Shown in pieces: positions 33,356-45,979 of a stretch of 64,000 bases of DNA. Numbering within the stretch: the stretch's first letter is position 1; every line of letters begins with the position of its first letter. Position numbers and translations under genes: made by a program. The DNA is taken from the NCBI RefSeq assembly GCF_022682495.2, contig NC_071398.1:96375705-96439704 (forward strand), read 5' to 3'. The notes below the pieces were generated by a model. That model was not told where the DNA came from and made no database searches. It was given only the letters and a program-made list of their open reading frames with translations. This stretch comes from Desmodus rotundus. Taxonomy: Eukaryota; Chordata; Mammalia; Chiroptera; Phyllostomidae.

Positions 33356-34254
33356 GGCATCATATAATACAAATGATGCCCTAGCGAGTATACCTTCCCT
33401 GACCTGAATAAAAAATCTCTGTATTTGGGGGCGCCCCACTGGTCACGACTCTCCTGCGAGTCCCACAGAGATCCACAGGAAGTTTGTGTCCATGCCTTGG
33501 CGCTACAAACTCAGAGAGCATGAGCTCAGCTCGGTGTGGTAAGTGTCTTCCATCTCTACTGCCGAGGAGCCAGCCTCTTTCTCCTGACAGATTTCCTGGG
33601 TGGGGTCAGACTCCAGACTGCTGTCAGCTTTACTTCTCCAATGGGACTCGGGCTTCAGTTCTCAGAATCTCCCAATGGCAAGAAACAGATTTCAAAGCTC
33701 TTTCCGGGTTTCCCTTGAAGTCCTCCTACTGGGCTCCAGGTTAGAGAGTTTCATTGCTTTCCAGCGCCCCCGCAAAAGGTGTGCATGAAGGGGACTCACA
33801 AGCTCTCCCTTTGTAGATATTATCGCAACCTCTCCTTCTCCCCACTCTGGCCTTCTTCTAGGTGCTTGGTCCAGCTGACATACCCTAATAGTAGTGGGGA
33901 GGAAAGCTTACCTTCATTCCTTCTATAAATGCTGCGCGTTGGTGGGGGCAACCACCTTACTCCCACTTTGATATCCAGGTACCAATGAGATTACGCCTGA
34001 GCTAAAACCGAGTCGGGGAGAGAGGCCCGCTCTGACCTCCAGTGATACTCTTCTATGTCTAAAAGGGGCCCGAGTGACCTCTAGTAAAGTGCAGGAACAC
34101 AAAAAGCCGCAACCCCTCATCACAGGAGCATGAAAATAAGAGCTAAATACAAAGGCAGTGGGAGAGAAGAATTATTGTTCCGAAAAAGTGGACTCAAGAA
34201 CATATTTACCCAGGATGCTTGAAAGGAAAAAGTGATTCCCCACACCCCATTCAC
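33356..34254. other. Intergenic, nothing recognised
   Basis: Three overlapping + frames at 33484-33788 shadow each other and have no known motif. A moderately GC-rich word ggggcgcccc lies at about 33428. Confidence 0.45.
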
Positions 34255-34362
34255 AGTCTGCTGAATAAACAGTTTAGAAATGAGGCCTACACATCAGATT
34301 CTTAACAAGCCCTGACCCCTGGGTTATTCTTATGCACACTACAGCTTAGGAACCACTGCCAA
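34255..34362 (+). mobile_element. hAT-Charlie fragment (MER5A-like)
   Basis: cagattcttaacaagccctg, ggttattcttatgcacacta and agcttaggaaccactgcc correspond to the 3' half of MER5A ending in its terminal repeat. Confidence 0.65.
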
Positions 34363-34619
34363 ATATTTTCCCAAGTATTTAAAAAGAGTCAAGTCTTCTA
34401 AACAAATACACGAAATAAAAAGCAAATCAATAACAACAGGAACAAACCTGGTGGTACCCGTGAGACTTGCTGTAACCCCATCCCTCGTCACAAAAGCGAA
34501 CGGTCTCCGTCCTCTACTGGACTCTGGACAGAGGGTCAGGCTCTTTGCTTGTCGTGACCTGATGGCAGCTTCAACCTGAGGCAATCCAAGGCATCTGCGC
34601 CCGGCCACAATCAATGCTA

Positions 34620-35165
34620 CCTTATCTACCTGACTGGCATCAATCCCCAAATATTCATCCGTACCTCCTTTACCCTAAACTTATAAATCCAACCGTGTAC
34701 TCCACAATTTCACATTGGAGGTATAATGGATGTCTCAAAGTCAACACGTTCAAAATGAATCTCTTAATGTGGCCCCAAACCAGCTTTTCTGGAAGCTCCC
34801 CATCCCCATTTTAATTGTATGGCGTGGGCCAAAAACCTCTGAGCCACGGGCTCACTCTTGACTCCTGTCTTTCACCCATTTACTCTGTGAAGAAAGCAGA
34901 CTGCCTTTACCTTCCAAGAGAGTCTGACCTCTTTTCTGCTATGACTCTTGTCCCTGCCACCAGGATAATTTCAGTAACTTCCTCACTGGTGCCTTTGTCC
35001 TCAAACTTGTTTTCAAATTCCAGTTTTGCCATTTGCTACTTATTTGGATCTTGGAGAAAATACCTGCTTTCTCTGAGACTCAATTTATTGTTTGTTTTGT
35101 TTACTGCTGTTTATTCAATGCCTGACATAGAGTTGGAATTTAAATTACTGAATCAAAGAATAAAC
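34620..35165 (+). mobile_element. L2 LINE ORF2 fragment
   Basis: ggatgtctcaaagtcaacac, gttcaaaatgaatctcttaa and tgagccacgggctcactctt gactcc follow L2 ORF2 downstream of the RT catalytic box in sense orientation, with multiple stops. A short 3'-end-like segment (caatgcctgacatagagttg) closes it. Confidence 0.7.
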
Positions 35166-35369
35166 TTAGAATAGGTTTCAAATGCCAACTAATATCTGTG
35201 AAGTTCCTGATACCCAGTAGACAATGAAGTCGTGGTTTCCATTGATTTTATTTTTATTACAGATTCGGACTTATTCCTAAGTTTTTGAACTTGGTCAATT
35301 TTCAAATTGAGATGTTTATTTAATATCCTTTCTGTTCTTTCTCCTCCCCAAGAAAAGGTTAGGCCCAAG

Positions 35370-35462
35370 AGGAAAGTATCTTATTTATTCAATGCTGTAT
35401 CAGTAGCACCTAAAATCATGCTCAGGTCCTAGAAATAACTCAACAGATACTGAAATGAATGA
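35370..35462 (+). repeat. L2 3' end
   Basis: tcaatgctgtatcagtagca cctaa and caacagatactgaaatgaat follow the L2 3' terminus. Confidence 0.5.
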
Positions 35463-35989
35463 ACAAAAGACATGGGACTCCGGTTCTTGGTTAGAATGAC
35501 CAGCAAGATATAAGATAAATATGTTGCAAACAACCTCTCAAAATGGTGTGCTTTCTTCCATCCCTCCAGGTCTTTAAAAACGAAACCCAGCAGTGCATGG
35601 AGAATCCTAGGCACACACGTAAAAAGTGCTCCCTGAAAGCTGGCTTCTATCGCCTTTGCACCCATGTCACCATCACCACCCCGATAGTCACCATCTCATT
35701 AATTATCCTCGATTCCCTAGGAAGTAGGTATCTTAGAACCAGGGGCTTGCTTTACTACAGAAATGCTTTCGGCAAATTTTAGGATAAGGCTGAGCCCAAA
35801 CAGGAAATGGATGGGGCTCGGGAATGATTTGATGTTAGTGAACCCACCCTGGTCCTAAGATATCACCACTTCCTTTTCTGTCGCAAGTCTTCTAAACCTT
35901 TTATTTTGGAATCTGTTCTGTGTTTGAGGTCAACCACTTCATTCTGTAGTTTGTAGAATTATTAAAAAGCTCATACTTCTTGAAAGCCT

Positions 35990-36190
35990 ACCATGTGCCA
36001 CATGTTCTTCTAAGCACTTTCCAAGTAATCCTCACTACACATTCTGAATATCTCCTCTCATTCTCCCATTTCAAGGACAAGGACTCTAAAGAACAAAGAT
36101 GCTTAGTATCGGTTGAGGCCGAACAACAGTGAGGAGCAAAGCCCGAATTGTCCCTTAGTGCTCTAATTCCAAGCCCTTTCTGTCAAACAA
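35990..36190 (-). repeat. MIR SINE (antisense)
   Basis: ctaccatgtgccacatgttc, taagcactttccaagtaatc, ctcccatttcaaggacaagg and agcaaagcccgaattg are in inverted MIR order. Confidence 0.7.
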
Positions 36191-36559
36191 TTCACAACAC
36201 TGTCTTTCATTGAATCTTTCCTCTTAAAATTGACAATCTAAATAACGTTTGTCAATTTTTAGTCTTCTGAAATTTCTCTGGTTGTCTACTGTCGGCAAAA
36301 TTTGCCAGGCATTTTATTTCATAAAATCTTAGTAAAAAAAATTTTTTTTTGGCAAACTAAAACATTCACTAGGGTTAATAGAGCTAAACTCATTCAAAAT
36401 CACAGGAAGTTATAGTAGGTTCTTGTAATCACTTATTACTCCAGTTTGTACAGCATTTCACTGACTGCGACGTTTCGGTCTAAATGTTATTCTTGCTGTG
36501 AATCCTACTCTAGACCGCCCTGCCCCGGGCAGATTTGGGTATTTTTAAAGTTATGTTTT

Positions 36560-36740
36560 CCCTGGATTTTGTACTCACCTCTGGTACTATAATTATTTTG
36601 GTATATTTTGTTATATTTGCATGCCTGTCTTTTTACTGGACTATCAGCCTCTGGACAGAAAAGAGTACATCTCCTCAGCATAAAAGGCTCAGCATCGGGC
36701 ACGATGCCGACACAGCATGTACTCAGTAAGTATTACTAAC
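36560..36740 (+). repeat. L2 3' end
   Basis: gactatcagcctctggacag, agtacatctcctcagcataa and atgtactcagtaagtattac follow the L2 3' terminus. Confidence 0.5.
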
Positions 36741-38535
36741 AGCAATTGAAGGAAAGCAAATCGGGTCCTGCGAAACTCAGGTTTCTCTGTCATAAAAGTT
36801 AACATAACACTGTTATCCCCAAGGAGTCTTATCCCCAAGGCTTAAGTCTGTAAACAAACAAGCAAGACACAAAACCACAAATTGAGCAGTCATTTTTTTT
36901 GTTCTTGCTTCAGACTTTTTTTTTTTTTTTTTTTTCAGTTCTTCCTGGGCTATGGTTTTCCTGGCTCTATTCTGGGAGGTTTGTGCTACTGTTCTGAAAC
37001 TGTCTCGGTTACATGCCCCGTCTCTCCCTTTTTTTTCCTACGCTTTTGGGTCTGAGTCCATCAGAAAAGCCCTGACTTCCTCATCAGGTGATATGTCATT
37101 GAAGTGTCAGGAATTTCTTTTTGATAGTCCCATCTTTCCTGACCCATCCCCTGCCCGCCTTCTGATTGTTCGTCATTGAATTCTATCTCATTTTGTTGGA
37201 AGTTTTTGAAATCCGCCTTCTGAAAAGATATGGATTATGACTAGTGAGTCTCTTCACTGGTAATTTATATAAGAATCTGATGTGCATTTTCCCATCCGTA
37301 ACTTCAATCAGCCTATGAAGGAACTGAAGCTGGAGGAATTTAGTAAAATGCTTGCGGTGAGACATCTTAGTGGCGGGGAATTGCTCAAAACCAGGTCTCC
37401 GTGGTGCTGAAACATTTGCTTTTTATCTGCATGGCAGGGCCTGTGCTCATAAACCTTGAGTGACAGGCCGCAGGCCTCCAGACCCCGCCCAGCTTGCCCC
37501 CGGCCAGCCAGGGAGTACGCAGCAGGACAGGTATCCAAAGCAAAGTTTCCGACCGCTAGTTTGGTCCTATTTCTACGATGCCTCCATTACGGGGATTAGG
37601 TAGAAAGAGCCAACACTGCCTGGGTTATTTACATGATATTTTGAAGGATTAGAATACATTTTAAGAGTGTGGATAAAGAAAGCACCACTGCTAGATTCAA
37701 ACATTATCGTGGGGAAAGATTGGCGCTCATCCTTTACTCCCTATCACCGTTCACACGGAGCAGGAATGACCGCGGTGTCCAGGGTTTCGATGACGCATCC
37801 TCAAGTTTGAGCAGATGGCCCTGCCAGCAGTTCCATCTCCACAGTCATCGTGACGGCCTCCTCCCTCTCATTTTTCCCACTGCTGCTTTTATGACAATTG
37901 AGAGAGATTTATAGAATAAACAAAAGCAAAGGAAAAATTTGCCCAAACTCTTGTTCCTGAATTTTCTCTGAAGGTTTTTTTTTAAATCCAAGATTTATGA
38001 GGAAATATAATTTAGTTCAACCGATCCCGCTCGGTCACATTGGCTTATTGGCTTTGCCGTACAGTCTCCGTCTTCTGCTGTCTACTCCTTCAGGGACAGT
38101 CATCCAGCCTGTGTGGAACCCCGTTCTTTTAACATCCGCCTGCTTTCATTCAAGAGTGCGTCTCTCATTAGTCTAATTCCTGCCGCACGTCCTGGCCCTT
38201 GCAGTGTTGGAAGGGAGTTAACACGAACCTCTGTGTCTTCCCTCCTGAGGCCAAACCAAGCTGTTACAGGATGGTGCAGATGGAAGCATGTAAGTTGAGG
38301 TATCAGCGCCCTGGCTCTGCCACTTATTAACCATGATAGCTTGTTCAAGGCACCGAATGCACCCCGGTTTCGGCACTGCCATCCACAAACATCAATCTCC
38401 TAGGCTGGTTGTGAACGGGGGTCAAAATCAATATCGAACAGACTTGCACGCTGTACCTGCGCATGCAAATGTGATCGTGGCTCTCCCGCCCCTGCTCACA
38501 CTCCAGTTGTCGCTATACTGAAGCTGGAATGAAGC
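36741..38535. other. Intergenic, nothing recognised
   Basis: A T-run lies at 36917-36937. Frames of up to 82 codons occur on both strands and none shows a motif. Confidence 0.45.
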
Positions 38536-38539
38536 CCTT

Positions 38540-38930
38540 CAGAAGGGGTGTTGGGAGATAATTTCCTCCCAAGGGAAACACTCTGTTCTTTAGTATGCCC
38601 AAAGCGGCATTAGATTTTGCTAGTAGCTCGTCTTAAACTTGTGGTCAACTAAGACACCCAGATCCTTTCCTCAGGTGGCCTCTACTTTGTTCACATGCAC
38701 TCGTGGTATTGACCTTAGAAGTCGGCACTTATCCTCGTGCCAGTTGAATTTCTCACTGTTGGATCTCGGCCCCATGCCCGAGTATGTTTAACATGTTTAG
38801 AATATTAAGTGAGTCTTCTGGATGACTTCCCCCCGGCTTCGCAGCATCAGAAAATGAACCAATTTTATTCCCAATATCCTTTGCTTATGGCCTGCAAAAG
38901 GCATCAGTTTGCCCTCTACTTTTCCATTGT
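38540..38930. repeat. Possible ancient amniote repeat or conserved noncoding element
   Basis: The passage agtagctcgtcttaaacttg, tggtcaactaagacacccag, atcctttcctcaggtggcc and gccagttgaatttctcactg recalls an old dispersed amniote element that I know by text but cannot name with certainty (CR1/L3-like). It is unlike the L2, MIR and L1 copies in the rest of the window. Confidence 0.35.
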
Positions 38931-39609
38931 ATAACTAGAAGAATCGGCACCTAGAGATCTATGAAGTTCTGAAATACTTTGAGATGGGATCTTCCAGGGT
39001 ATCTAACTGCAGAATCCCTTGACATGCCTAAGGAAAGCCCCATTGCTGGCATTTTTTGTTGCTGTGGAGTGGGTGGCATGGAGAAGATGGGCTGGGTGGC
39101 TTACTTCCTTGCCAATGCTTGGGGCAGGTCTCTACATTTTGAGGAAAGATTGATGATGCCCTAGTGAAAGATGTGAGAACTTTCTATTACGGTTGATGCA
39201 ATGCCGAAAGAAAACAGCCTGACTCATCCCAGTTCAAATGTTGAAGGCCTTCCCACACCCATTTATTGTATTCGAGCAGTTTCCCTTTTCACGGGAGTGG
39301 AGAAGGGTTTATTCATTTGCCAGAATTAATTTTCTTTGTTGTTTTAAGGATGTGTGACTTAATTTTTTCACATCATCTAAAAGATGAAGATACATGAATT
39401 GGGTCCAATGCAAAACTGTCCTACTACCAAGATGGACCAAGTGCTAAAATGACAAAGCTTTTCAGCAGTGTTATTATAGATTAAAGAGCAAGGGAGAGGG
39501 CAATGAATAGGATCGGCCTTGGTACTTGGACTTCAAAAATATGAATACAGATCTTTCTCTCCGTCTTTTTGTTCACCCAATCATTTCATTATCACTTTTC
39601 CTATGTATC

Positions 39610-39850
39610 CTGCTTCTTTAATCTTTTTTATTATTGAAATATAATTGGCATATAACATTAGTATCAGGTGTGCAACATAATGACTTGATATTTGTTTATA
39701 TGAAAAATGATCACCACGGTTAGTCTAGTTAACATCTATCACCGTACATAATTACAAGCTTTTTCCTGTGATGAGGACTTTTAAAATCTACTCTCTCAGC
39801 AACTTTCAATCACGCAATACAGCAATATGAACTACAGTCGACATGCTGTG
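39610..39850 (-). repeat. L1 3' end (antisense, L1MA/MB-like)
   Basis: gaaatataattggcatataa, atcaccacggttagtctagt and gaactacagtcgacatgctg form the usual antisense L1M 3' end text. Confidence 0.65.
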
Positions 39851-39939
39851 TATTTCCACTTCCCTAATCTTCAATGACTTCATGACATCTTTAATTTATG
39901 CTTTTATAATCAACTTTTCTCCTGTGCTTTCAAACACGT

Positions 39940-40740
39940 TTAAATTTTTCTATCTTGAAAAACCTTTCTTTGACTTGGCCATCAACTCTAGCAACCATGG
40001 AACTGAACTTCTCAAACCGCAGTCCAGACGCCCTTTGCTTCTACTTCCTTGTCTTTCAGTCACACATGGAGCTTGTGTTCCGCCTCCACCACCAAAGAGA
40101 AAAGGGTAAGGTCACCCATGATGTCTCAGGTGGCCTATTCTCAGTCCTCTTATTCTTTGATGTCTTTGTAGATCAACATGATTGACTATATTCCTGAAAT
40201 GCCCCCTGGTCCTTGACCTCCCAAACATTTTACTACCCTGGCTTTCTATGCTGCCTTGTTTTTGTCTTGTCACTGCCCTTATAATAAATGACAAGGTCTA
40301 CATAACCTCGGTCCTTTGTCTAACTCTCCAGCCACATCTCTTGACTTTTCCTTCTTGCATTTTGCACTTATCGTGCCCAAATCCTTTTGGTTTCTTGATA
40401 AGTCTTCACTCAGCTCTGGTCCTTGGGACATGATGCTCCCTCCCCATGGAGCATTCATTCCCACTCCCACGTTACCTGCTAACTCCTTCCTCACCCCTTC
40501 CATCTGAGCTCAAGTGGAAGTTCCTTACGGAGGCTTCCTCCAACCATTCAACTAGGGTCCTCTGCTCTTGGACCTCAGAGACCCCTGTTACAACGTTTAT
40601 CTTATTTTATTGTTATCATCTCTTTAACTGGCAGTCATGTTCATTAAGTTACAGGTGCTGTAAAAATTTGGTTTATTGCTATACCCTCCCAGAGTTTGGT
40701 GCGCATATGTTAACTAGTGGTTGTTGAGTAAATAATGCAT
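39940..40740 (+). mobile_element. L2 LINE, ORF2 end to 3' terminus
   Basis: aggtggcctattctcagtcc tcttatt near 40130 matches the L2 RT region. gagctcaagtggaagttcct, tacggaggcttcctccaacc and the terminal ttgttgagtaaataatg at 40720-40736 follow the L2 3' part in sense order. The frame is destroyed by indels. Confidence 0.65.
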
Positions 40741-40769
40741 AAATGAGTGGCCATCCATTCTCAGCCATG

Positions 40770-40890
40770 CCTACTGACTCCTCTTCTTTCTGAGTTCTCA
40801 TGTGTAAAAATTGGGATAATTGTATCTGTTATAACTATGTCATAGTGTTGTGAGAATTAAATGAGGTAATGTACATAAAGTGACATATAT
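40770..40890 (+). repeat. MIR SINE fragment
   Basis: gtgtaaaaattgggataatt, gtgttgtgagaattaaatga and ggtaatgtacataaagtgac are a clear MIR core and 3' end. Confidence 0.75.
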
Positions 40891-41164
40891 AATATATATG
40901 TAAACATACTGTACACACCATTTATATGATTTATAAATTATAAAGAGATATGCTAGCCTGTTGCTTGCTATTACTATTGTTCCCTCATTAACAATGTCTT
41001 CAGAAACATTTCTATTAGGACAGGTGATGTTTAAGGGTGCAATGAACAGTTAATAAGCCCTAGTGATTTAACGCACAGCACAGCAAATATTGACAGCCTT
41101 GTATTATAATCATCACACTCGCTAAGAGACTAGAATTTAATTATTTCGACCACTAAAAAGAAAG

Positions 41165-41310
41165 GATAATTATGTAACGTGATAGAGGTGATAATTATCA
41201 TTGCAATGGCAAGCATATTGCAACATACAAATGTACCAAATTAGGATGCTGTACACCCAAAATTTATACAATGTTATGTGTTAAATAATTCTAATTATAA
41301 AAGAAATATT
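41165..41310 (+). repeat. L1 3' end fragment (L1M)
   Basis: gtgatagaggtgataattat, gctgtacacccaaaatttat and acaatgttatgtgttaaata follow the sense L1M 3' end. Confidence 0.6.
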
Positions 41311-42365
41311 TGTATTAGAATTCTCAGGGACTTCTTCTGAGATGAGACAAATCTGTGTTATTCTGATTAACCAAAGATTCAGGAGGACTTGGCTGAGTGT
41401 TGTAAAATCGCTAACATCTTTGTGGAGGGTTCTCAGGATAATTTGAGGTCTGCACTTTGCAATCTTAACTCATTGCGGGAAATTTTAACAAAATGATTTC
41501 TCCCTACAATAGTGCTACCCTGCAAATGAATCCATGTTAAACAATGTTCTCCCTTATACTATAGAACCCTCTTTCTGAATTTTCTTTGTTTTTGATGTCA
41601 GAAAATAATCCAACTGCTTTGTTAATTAGCTTATCATGGAATCACCGAATGACAGGTCTGAGAAGGTGGCAGATCAGGAAGAGTTTTCATTTCCTTGCAT
41701 ACACCTACCGTTTGGGGGCTACTTTTGGAGACCTTTTAGACATTCTCTGCCAGAAGAGTAGAAATGAATGTCCCTTTCCAGAGATTATTGTGGGGGAACT
41801 CCAAATCGAAGGAGGTAGTAATTTCCCACAAATTCTCCAGGCAGAGCTGCCTCAGAGTTAGAAATAAGAAAATTCTTGACATTTGCTTCCAGGAGTGAAT
41901 TGCCAAGCTGGCCTCACAGGTGATGCTGATCACAATCATTCCAAAGTCCCACCCAGTCCCGAGTGCCTGGGCTGGGCCTGTGGTCCGATCCCGTAACAGA
42001 CTTTCACTAGTGTTTTTCTGCGAAGGAAGTAGTGAAGGCAGAGGAAACAGATGCAGGCTGCGGTCACGTTGTCGTGCAATGTGTCTTTAATTATTGATGT
42101 TCATTTGAACTTGGGCAAGTTAGCAGTCCTGGTCCACACTCACTGCTTCCTGCCCCAGCTTCACAGCCCAGCAGGTTGGTCCCTGTCCTTCCGCATTTGA
42201 CCACATAGGAGGAAGCAGTATTTACCTCCCTCAGCCCCATAAGGTGGAGTAACAGTCGCTGTTTTATAGTGGAGGCCCCAAACTCAGAGTCCAGAGAGCA
42301 TGTGCCCAGAACCCCGGGTGGCTGCCAGACCCTCTGGGGCTACACAAGAAGGATCACTAGTAATA
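41311..42365. other. Intergenic, nothing recognised
   Basis: A 91-codon + frame at 41586-41861 has no known motif and a competing frame on the other strand. Confidence 0.45.
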
Positions 42366-42369
42366 ACTA

Positions 42370-42560
42370 ATATCTACTGAACATTTAGTGTACCAGACAC
42401 TGTTCTAAGTACTTTATGTGGATCATCTAATTTAAGTCTCAAAACAAATCCAAATAAGGAAACCAAGATGGACAGTAGATACATAAGTTGCCCACAGTCA
42501 CACAAGAAATAAGTAGCAAGGCCAGGCTACCAGCACAGGTAGCTTGACTTTGAGACTGAA
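42370..42560 (-). repeat. MIR SINE (antisense)
   Basis: gtaccagacactgttctaag, tactttatgtggatcatcta, agttgcccacagtcacacaa and gtagcaaggccaggct are a well-preserved inverted MIR. Confidence 0.8.
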
Positions 42561-42689
42561 CTCTTCATCGTCCTGCTGTTTTAGGTCACTCATTGGCACA
42601 GATTATATGCCTCAGGTAAGGCATGGAATCCTTTCAAGATTCCATGATGGTGGGAAGAGAGCTGTAGCCTAGACTGAGAATAACTATTA

Positions 42690-42837
42690 TGATGCCGGCA
42701 GGTAGTCGAAATAAAAATCAGGAATGACAGTGTCGCTTGGTGAAGCGTATGACTGTCTAACCACTATCCTGCATGCCTAAAACTAATGCAAAATGATACC
42801 GAATGTAAACTGTACCTGAAAAATTTAAAAAAAAAAC
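42690..42837 (+). repeat. LINE 3' end with A-rich tail
   Basis: gtatgactgtctaaccacta, cctaaaactaatgcaaaatg and atgtaaactgtacctgaaaa end in an A10 tract. This is a common LINE terminus, probably L1, but the subfamily is not certain. Confidence 0.5.
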
Positions 42838-43120
42838 ATACTTTGGATCTTAAAAAGAAGGAATGAAGGTGTCTTTCCACCAGGTGTTTACTGAGTACCA
42901 GATAACCGATCTCTGGGGGAACCTGAGGGAATGGCAAAGGAACAATGGGAACCGGGCACTGGCCAGGAGGGGCTGACAGTCTGAAGGCAGCCCAAGCGCT
43001 CTCACAGAGGCAGATAAATCCATTGGAAATCTGCCATCGATGGAGCATGTCTGTGATCACCAGGGAATGGGGTTTCCATGCGATTTCTGACACCAGGGTT
43101 TCTCACTATGGAACACCAAC

Positions 43121-43121
<1 letters not shown>

Positions 43122-43152
<31 letters not shown>
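43122..43152. repeat. (TG)n microsatellite
   Basis: About 15 uninterrupted TG units. Confidence 0.95.
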
Positions 43153-43154
<2 letters not shown>

Positions 43155-43409
43155 CAAAGTGCTCAGCACCTTCCTGGCTTTCTGGGTGTCAATGAAATAG
43201 TCATTCCATGATGTAGGAGACATATTCCCGGGAAGGAAATAAAAACAAATGAGAAACCTGGAAAATTTCCCATGCATCTATTTTTTTTTTTTGAGGGCAA
43301 ATTCTCTTCTTTTCTCTTTGGGATTCCAGGAGACATTATGTTTGAAAAATTTTCACTTAAGATAGAGATGCTAAGCAGACCTGCAAGATGAGAGAGAGGC
43401 TCCACCTAC

Positions 43410-43560
43410 AACCATCCATCAACCATTTCTTTCTAACTGCTTGGGACAAATCCAGCACAAGACAAGGACCAGGTGAGGGCCCTGGGAGAGGTCCTACAAA
43501 AGCACAGTCTCTGGTCCTCAAGGACTTTGCAGTTTGGCTAGAGGCAAAAAGTACTTACAT
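43410..43560 (-). repeat. L2 3' end (antisense)
   Basis: ctggtcctcaaggactttgc agtttggctagag near 43510-43540 matches the inverted L2 3' text (…ccctcaaggagcttacagtctag…). Confidence 0.55.
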
Positions 43561-43737
43561 GAAATACTTACTATAAGACCCAGAAAAGAAAGTGGAAAGG
43601 GGGTATTGTTATGTAGATAACAGAAAGGGAGCTGACTAAGAGTTGTGTAGCCAGGGAAGGCTCCCAGAAGGAAGTAGAGATGAGCGTGTATGAGAGAATT
43701 TTATGAGCATGCATGTGTGTCTGGCGGGGAGGGGTGA

Positions 43738-43775
43738 GGGTCAGGTCAGGGTCAGGGTCAGGGTGAGGTTGAGGG
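43738..43775 (+). repeat. Tandem GGGTCA/GGTCA array
   Basis: Hexamers GGGTCA, GGTCA, GGGTCA, GGGTCA and GGGTGA follow one another without spacers. They equal nuclear-receptor half sites as direct repeats, but may be only a decayed simple repeat. Confidence 0.6.
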
Positions 43776-43964
43776 TTAGCCAAAGGAGACGTCTGTGACA
43801 ACACCATTTCACTCTCTTGTCTTTTCTTGGTAGAATTGGTAATTAACCTAAATACAATGTTAGTGGATGGTGTGTCTTTTTAAATGCTGGGACAAATCTG
43901 GACAAGACAAATTAGTTTCAGTTAGCTCCTGAGTTGGCAATAAAAAGTACTAAGGTCCCAAGAT

Positions 43965-44165
43965 AAATAACATATATCTGAAAGTTGCTAAGGGAGTAGG
44001 TCTTAAAAGTTCTTAACAGAAGAAAACAATTGTAACTATGTGTGCTGATGGATGTTAACTAGATTTATTGTGGTGATAATTTTCTGATATAGACTAATAC
44101 CGAATCATGTTACATGCTTGAAACTAATGCAATGTTATGTGTCAATTATAGCTCAAAAAGACACT
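43965..44165 (+). repeat. L1 3' end (L1MB-like)
   Basis: gaaagttgctaagggagtag, gtcttaaaagttcttaacag, gttaactagatttattgtgg and atgttatgtgtcaattatag are the sense L1MB 3' end in order. Confidence 0.75.
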
Positions 44166-44334
44166 TTTAAAATTTGTTGATTATAAAAATGACAAAGGTG
44201 CCTTTTAAACGAGTTAATGATAGGTTATTTGGCCTGGCTTCTTCAGGTATGTTTGTGATGTATCCTTTACTTGTGTACCCACAATGCTTTGTGGGCATAA
44301 CACTTAAGGGGCAAGTCTTGGGCTGTGTCCTCTA

Positions 44335-44356
44335 CAAAAAAAAAAAAAAAAAAAAG
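44335..44356. repeat. Poly(A) tract
   Basis: An uninterrupted run of about 22 A. No retroposed gene is recognised next to it. Confidence 0.9.
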
Positions 44357-45119
44357 GTAATGGCCCCACCAGAGAAACTTGTCCAGGTGCATTGGATAGC
44401 TTCTCAATCTTTATATTTATACAGTAAGTCTCTAGAAAAGACCACCAGTTTGTCAATTTATTCTGGCTACTTTTCAAGAAGCTTGGGGGAATTTTTAAAA
44501 AAGATAATATTTCAATTTCCTGACAACCTAATTCGTAAAACGTAGTTTTCTAATTAACCCATGTGGTGCCATGTCCATTTCCTCCTCCGGGGCCCCGCCT
44601 GGTTTTAGAATGCTCATGCTTCTTTCTTCCCACTCTTTGGGGGGAGGGGGGAAGACTCCAGCCAGATGTGCACAAGGAACTCTGGGAAAATTGCTAAAGT
44701 CTCTATTTTCAGGGAAGAAACAGTTCTTTAAGCATAAGGACAAGGTTTCTTTATTGAATGTGGCAGAATTATGCAACTTGATTAACTGTGGGTCAGATGA
44801 AGAGATAATGTGCTTTGTGCCATTTCGTCTTCCTCCTTAGCATGCTCCCCTGTAACCAGGGCCCTTCCCTTCATCACATGAGACACAGAAAGCCTTTCAT
44901 TTTGCGGCACCACCTTCTACTTTGTACCCAATAAATACCTGAAACGCTGTAGCCTAACCTCCCTTCTCCTCTCTAGCGAAACCACCCTGCATGATCCTAA
45001 GACCTTGCTCACAGCTGGCTGCCACTTTGGAAAAGACCTGAGGATTAATGGGGACCTCCAATCTTTTTCCAATTAAAGAAAGCGTTAAACCTAAACTTAA
45101 AGAGTTAACGGTGCTGTGT

Positions 45120-45360
45120 TGGGTGGAGTAAGCATTCATTCATTTATTCATTCGTGATCTGCGTTGTCCCAGAAAGAATTTCAGGACAATGGCTAGAAAC
45201 TCTCTGGGGGTCTTTATTCCCCCCATTTGTTGAACTTTTAATAGCCATCGGCCACTCTATTAAGCATCGGGTGCAAAGATGAATGGGGCCCCTGTGGCTC
45301 CTGGTCTTGTCCTTGGAGAGCTCGTGGTCTAGCCAGAGAAATGTGCACGTAAGCCCTACT
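45120..45360 (-). repeat. L2 3' end (antisense), (CATT)n start
   Basis: cattcattcatttattcatt at 45133, then gcatcgggtgcaaagatgaa, tccttggagagctcgtggtc and tagccagagaaatgtgcacg follow the inverted L2 3' terminus. Confidence 0.6.
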
Positions 45361-45979
45361 TCTGCATTCTCCCAGGACCCAGAAGCAGGTGAGAACCTGT
45401 AACCTGATCAGCGAGGAGAAAAAGGCCTGTGTCCTTTTTCCTGGGAAGAGAAACTGTTGAGAAATAATTCTCTCCTTTGCCTTCACTGGGGAAGTGTTAG
45501 AAGAGAACACAAATTAAAGCGAAAAGGGCTGGGGGCTGGATTGACTCTGTGAAGCAGAAAAGCAATTGGTGAAAGCTTCGGTGGAAAGCGGCCATCTGTA
45601 GGGGCTGGAGGCCAGTGGGACAGAAGCCACGCCCGGAATGCGCAGGGTATTAGAGAGTCTGAGCCTTTGTTCCTGGTTAGCAACACGCCAGGTTCCACCA
45701 CACCGTTCTTGTTGTAAACTGCTCTTCTTGATGAAGCATGGTGGCGCTGGTAGGGATGCAGGAGGGAGTAGATATGGGAAATGGGGGCTTTGTGGGCCGG
45801 GCCCTCCCCACGGCCCTAACAACCAAGGCCAAAGAGCAGCACCCAGATCTCTCTGGTTCCCCTCCAACTTCACACAAGTCCTAGCACAACAGTCTCAGTT
45901 GCCCGTTCAATGGAGGTCCTGGGGCTCACAGGCCAACTCTAGGATCCAAGGGAGGACAGCTTAGTTTCCTAAAACTTTC
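45361..45979. other. Intergenic, nothing recognised
   Basis: Frames of 119 codons (-) and 108 codons (+) overlap at 45514-45964 and have no domain signature. Confidence 0.45.
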
